DNA from: Vagococcus lutrae
Lineage (GTDB): Bacteria; Bacillota; Bacilli; Lactobacillales; Vagococcaceae
Assembly: GCF_003987555.1 (NCBI RefSeq)
Contig: NZ_NGJW01000010.1
Span: forward strand, 23,831-87,830
Reading direction: 5' to 3'
Length of the DNA stretch: 64,000 bases
Part shown: piece after piece, positions 63,831 to 64,000 of the stretch
Layout: each line of letters opens with the position of its first letter
Numbering within the stretch: position 1 is the first letter of the stretch
The notes under the pieces: generated by a model
Database searches by the model: none
The model's input: only the letters and a program-made list of their open reading frames with translations
Told to the model about the DNA's origin: nothing
Position numbers and translations under genes: made by a program

Positions 63831-63870
63831 AAAGGACTGATGAATCAAAAAATTGATTCATCAGCCCTTT
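63831..63870 (+). terminator. Second hairpin, at the edge of the possible IS
   Basis: AAAGG.CTGATGAATCAA pairs with TTGATTCATCAG.CCTTT, followed by T-run. It could insulate the following gene from rpmB transcription, as IS ends often do. Confidence 0.7.
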
Positions 63871-63961
63871 TTCAATTTTCTTAATTTTAGGTATTAAAAA
63901 GCATACCGTTCTCCTATATGATTAATTTACGACAAAAAACCAAACGGGAGGCGATATGCTC

Positions 63962-64000
63962 ATGTCTAATGATATCAAAAAATTACTACGAATCATAGAG
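63962..64000 (+). CDS. Start of a frame, possibly a transposase (cut by window end)
   Basis: MSNDIKKLLRIIE and on past the edge. GGGAGG stands 10 bases before this ATG and 4 bases before an ATG two codons upstream. The short N-terminus resembles those of ISL3-type transposases, but 13 residues cannot prove it. Confidence 0.4.
   Translation, partial: MSNDIKKLLRIIE

Larger units (their letters stand above)
63818..64000 (+). mobile_element. Possible left edge of an insertion sequence (ISL3-like)
   Basis: GGCTCTATAATTTAAAGG at 63818 looks like the terminal repeat of an ISL3-type element (such ends start GGCTCT). A hairpin (63831-63870) and then a ribosome-binding site with a short frame follow. 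The other end, the repeat partner and most of the transposase lie outside, so this is tentative. Confidence 0.35.

Overview
The window looks like a chromosomal segment of a low-GC Gram-positive lactic acid bacterium, most likely Enterococcaceae (Enterococcus or Vagococcus type). This rests on the low GC, strong AGGAGG ribosome-binding sites, the fused glutathione enzyme GshF, the SufCDSUB order, the rnc-smc-HAD-ftsY cluster, the plsX/acpP/recG/fakA/asp23/rpmB neighbourhood and Gram-positive lipoprotein signals. I cannot name the species from sequence alone. Most genes lie on the minus strand. No tRNA, rRNA or CRISPR array was seen.

Layout. 1-2.5 kb: the start of a sugar-ABC solute-binding lipoprotein gene (cut by the window edge) and a LacI-family regulator; both promoters carry the same 14-bp operator. 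2.5-10.2 kb: one operon with a complete nickel/peptide-type ABC transporter followed by larB, larC and larE, which make the nickel-pincer nucleotide cofactor of lactate racemase. larC is split in two frames at a run of ten A, which fits programmed frameshifting. No larA is in the window. 10.3-19.1 kb: a LacI-controlled catabolic operon combining a GntP/CitM-like permease, a xylose-isomerase-like TIM barrel, a hydantoinase/oxoprolinase-family ATPase, an unrecognised HExxH protein, hexulose-phosphate synthase and isomerase (formaldehyde-type RuMP enzymes), a 2-keto-3-deoxygluconate-type kinase and a KDPG aldolase. This is the best candidate for an undescribed pathway. 19.5-24.7 kb: the SUF iron-sulfur operon. 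25-28 kb: a DsbA-like oxidoreductase, then a lone PTS EIIC-like membrane protein next to D-lactate dehydrogenase. 28-33 kb: a heterodimeric ABC exporter with a divergent AraC regulator. 33-36.8 kb: mnmA, a DUF1831 protein, a cysteine desulfurase and an acyltransferase. 36.9-39 kb: NUDIX hydrolase, small membrane protein, MTA/SAH nucleosidase and isochorismatase-like hydrolase. 39-41 kb: XpaC-like and TelA-like pair. 41-49.8 kb: gshF, ftsY, HAD phosphatase, smc and rnc. 49.8-57.5 kb: an oligopeptide (Opp) transporter with two tandem paralogous binding lipoproteins. 57.7-63.3 kb: asp23-fakA-recG-plsX-acpP, linked to fatty-acid and phospholipid metabolism. 63.5-64 kb: rpmB, then what looks like the edge of an insertion sequence.

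Logic. Two themes recur. One is lactate stereochemistry: LarBCE with its own putative nickel importer, and a D-lactate dehydrogenase. The other is sulfur and redox metabolism: SUF, MnmA with a dedicated cysteine desulfurase, GshF, and a DsbA-like protein. Regulatory palindromes found by eye (two 14-bp copies, two 16-bp copies, and two CcpA cre-like sites) agree with gene order and also help decide start codons.
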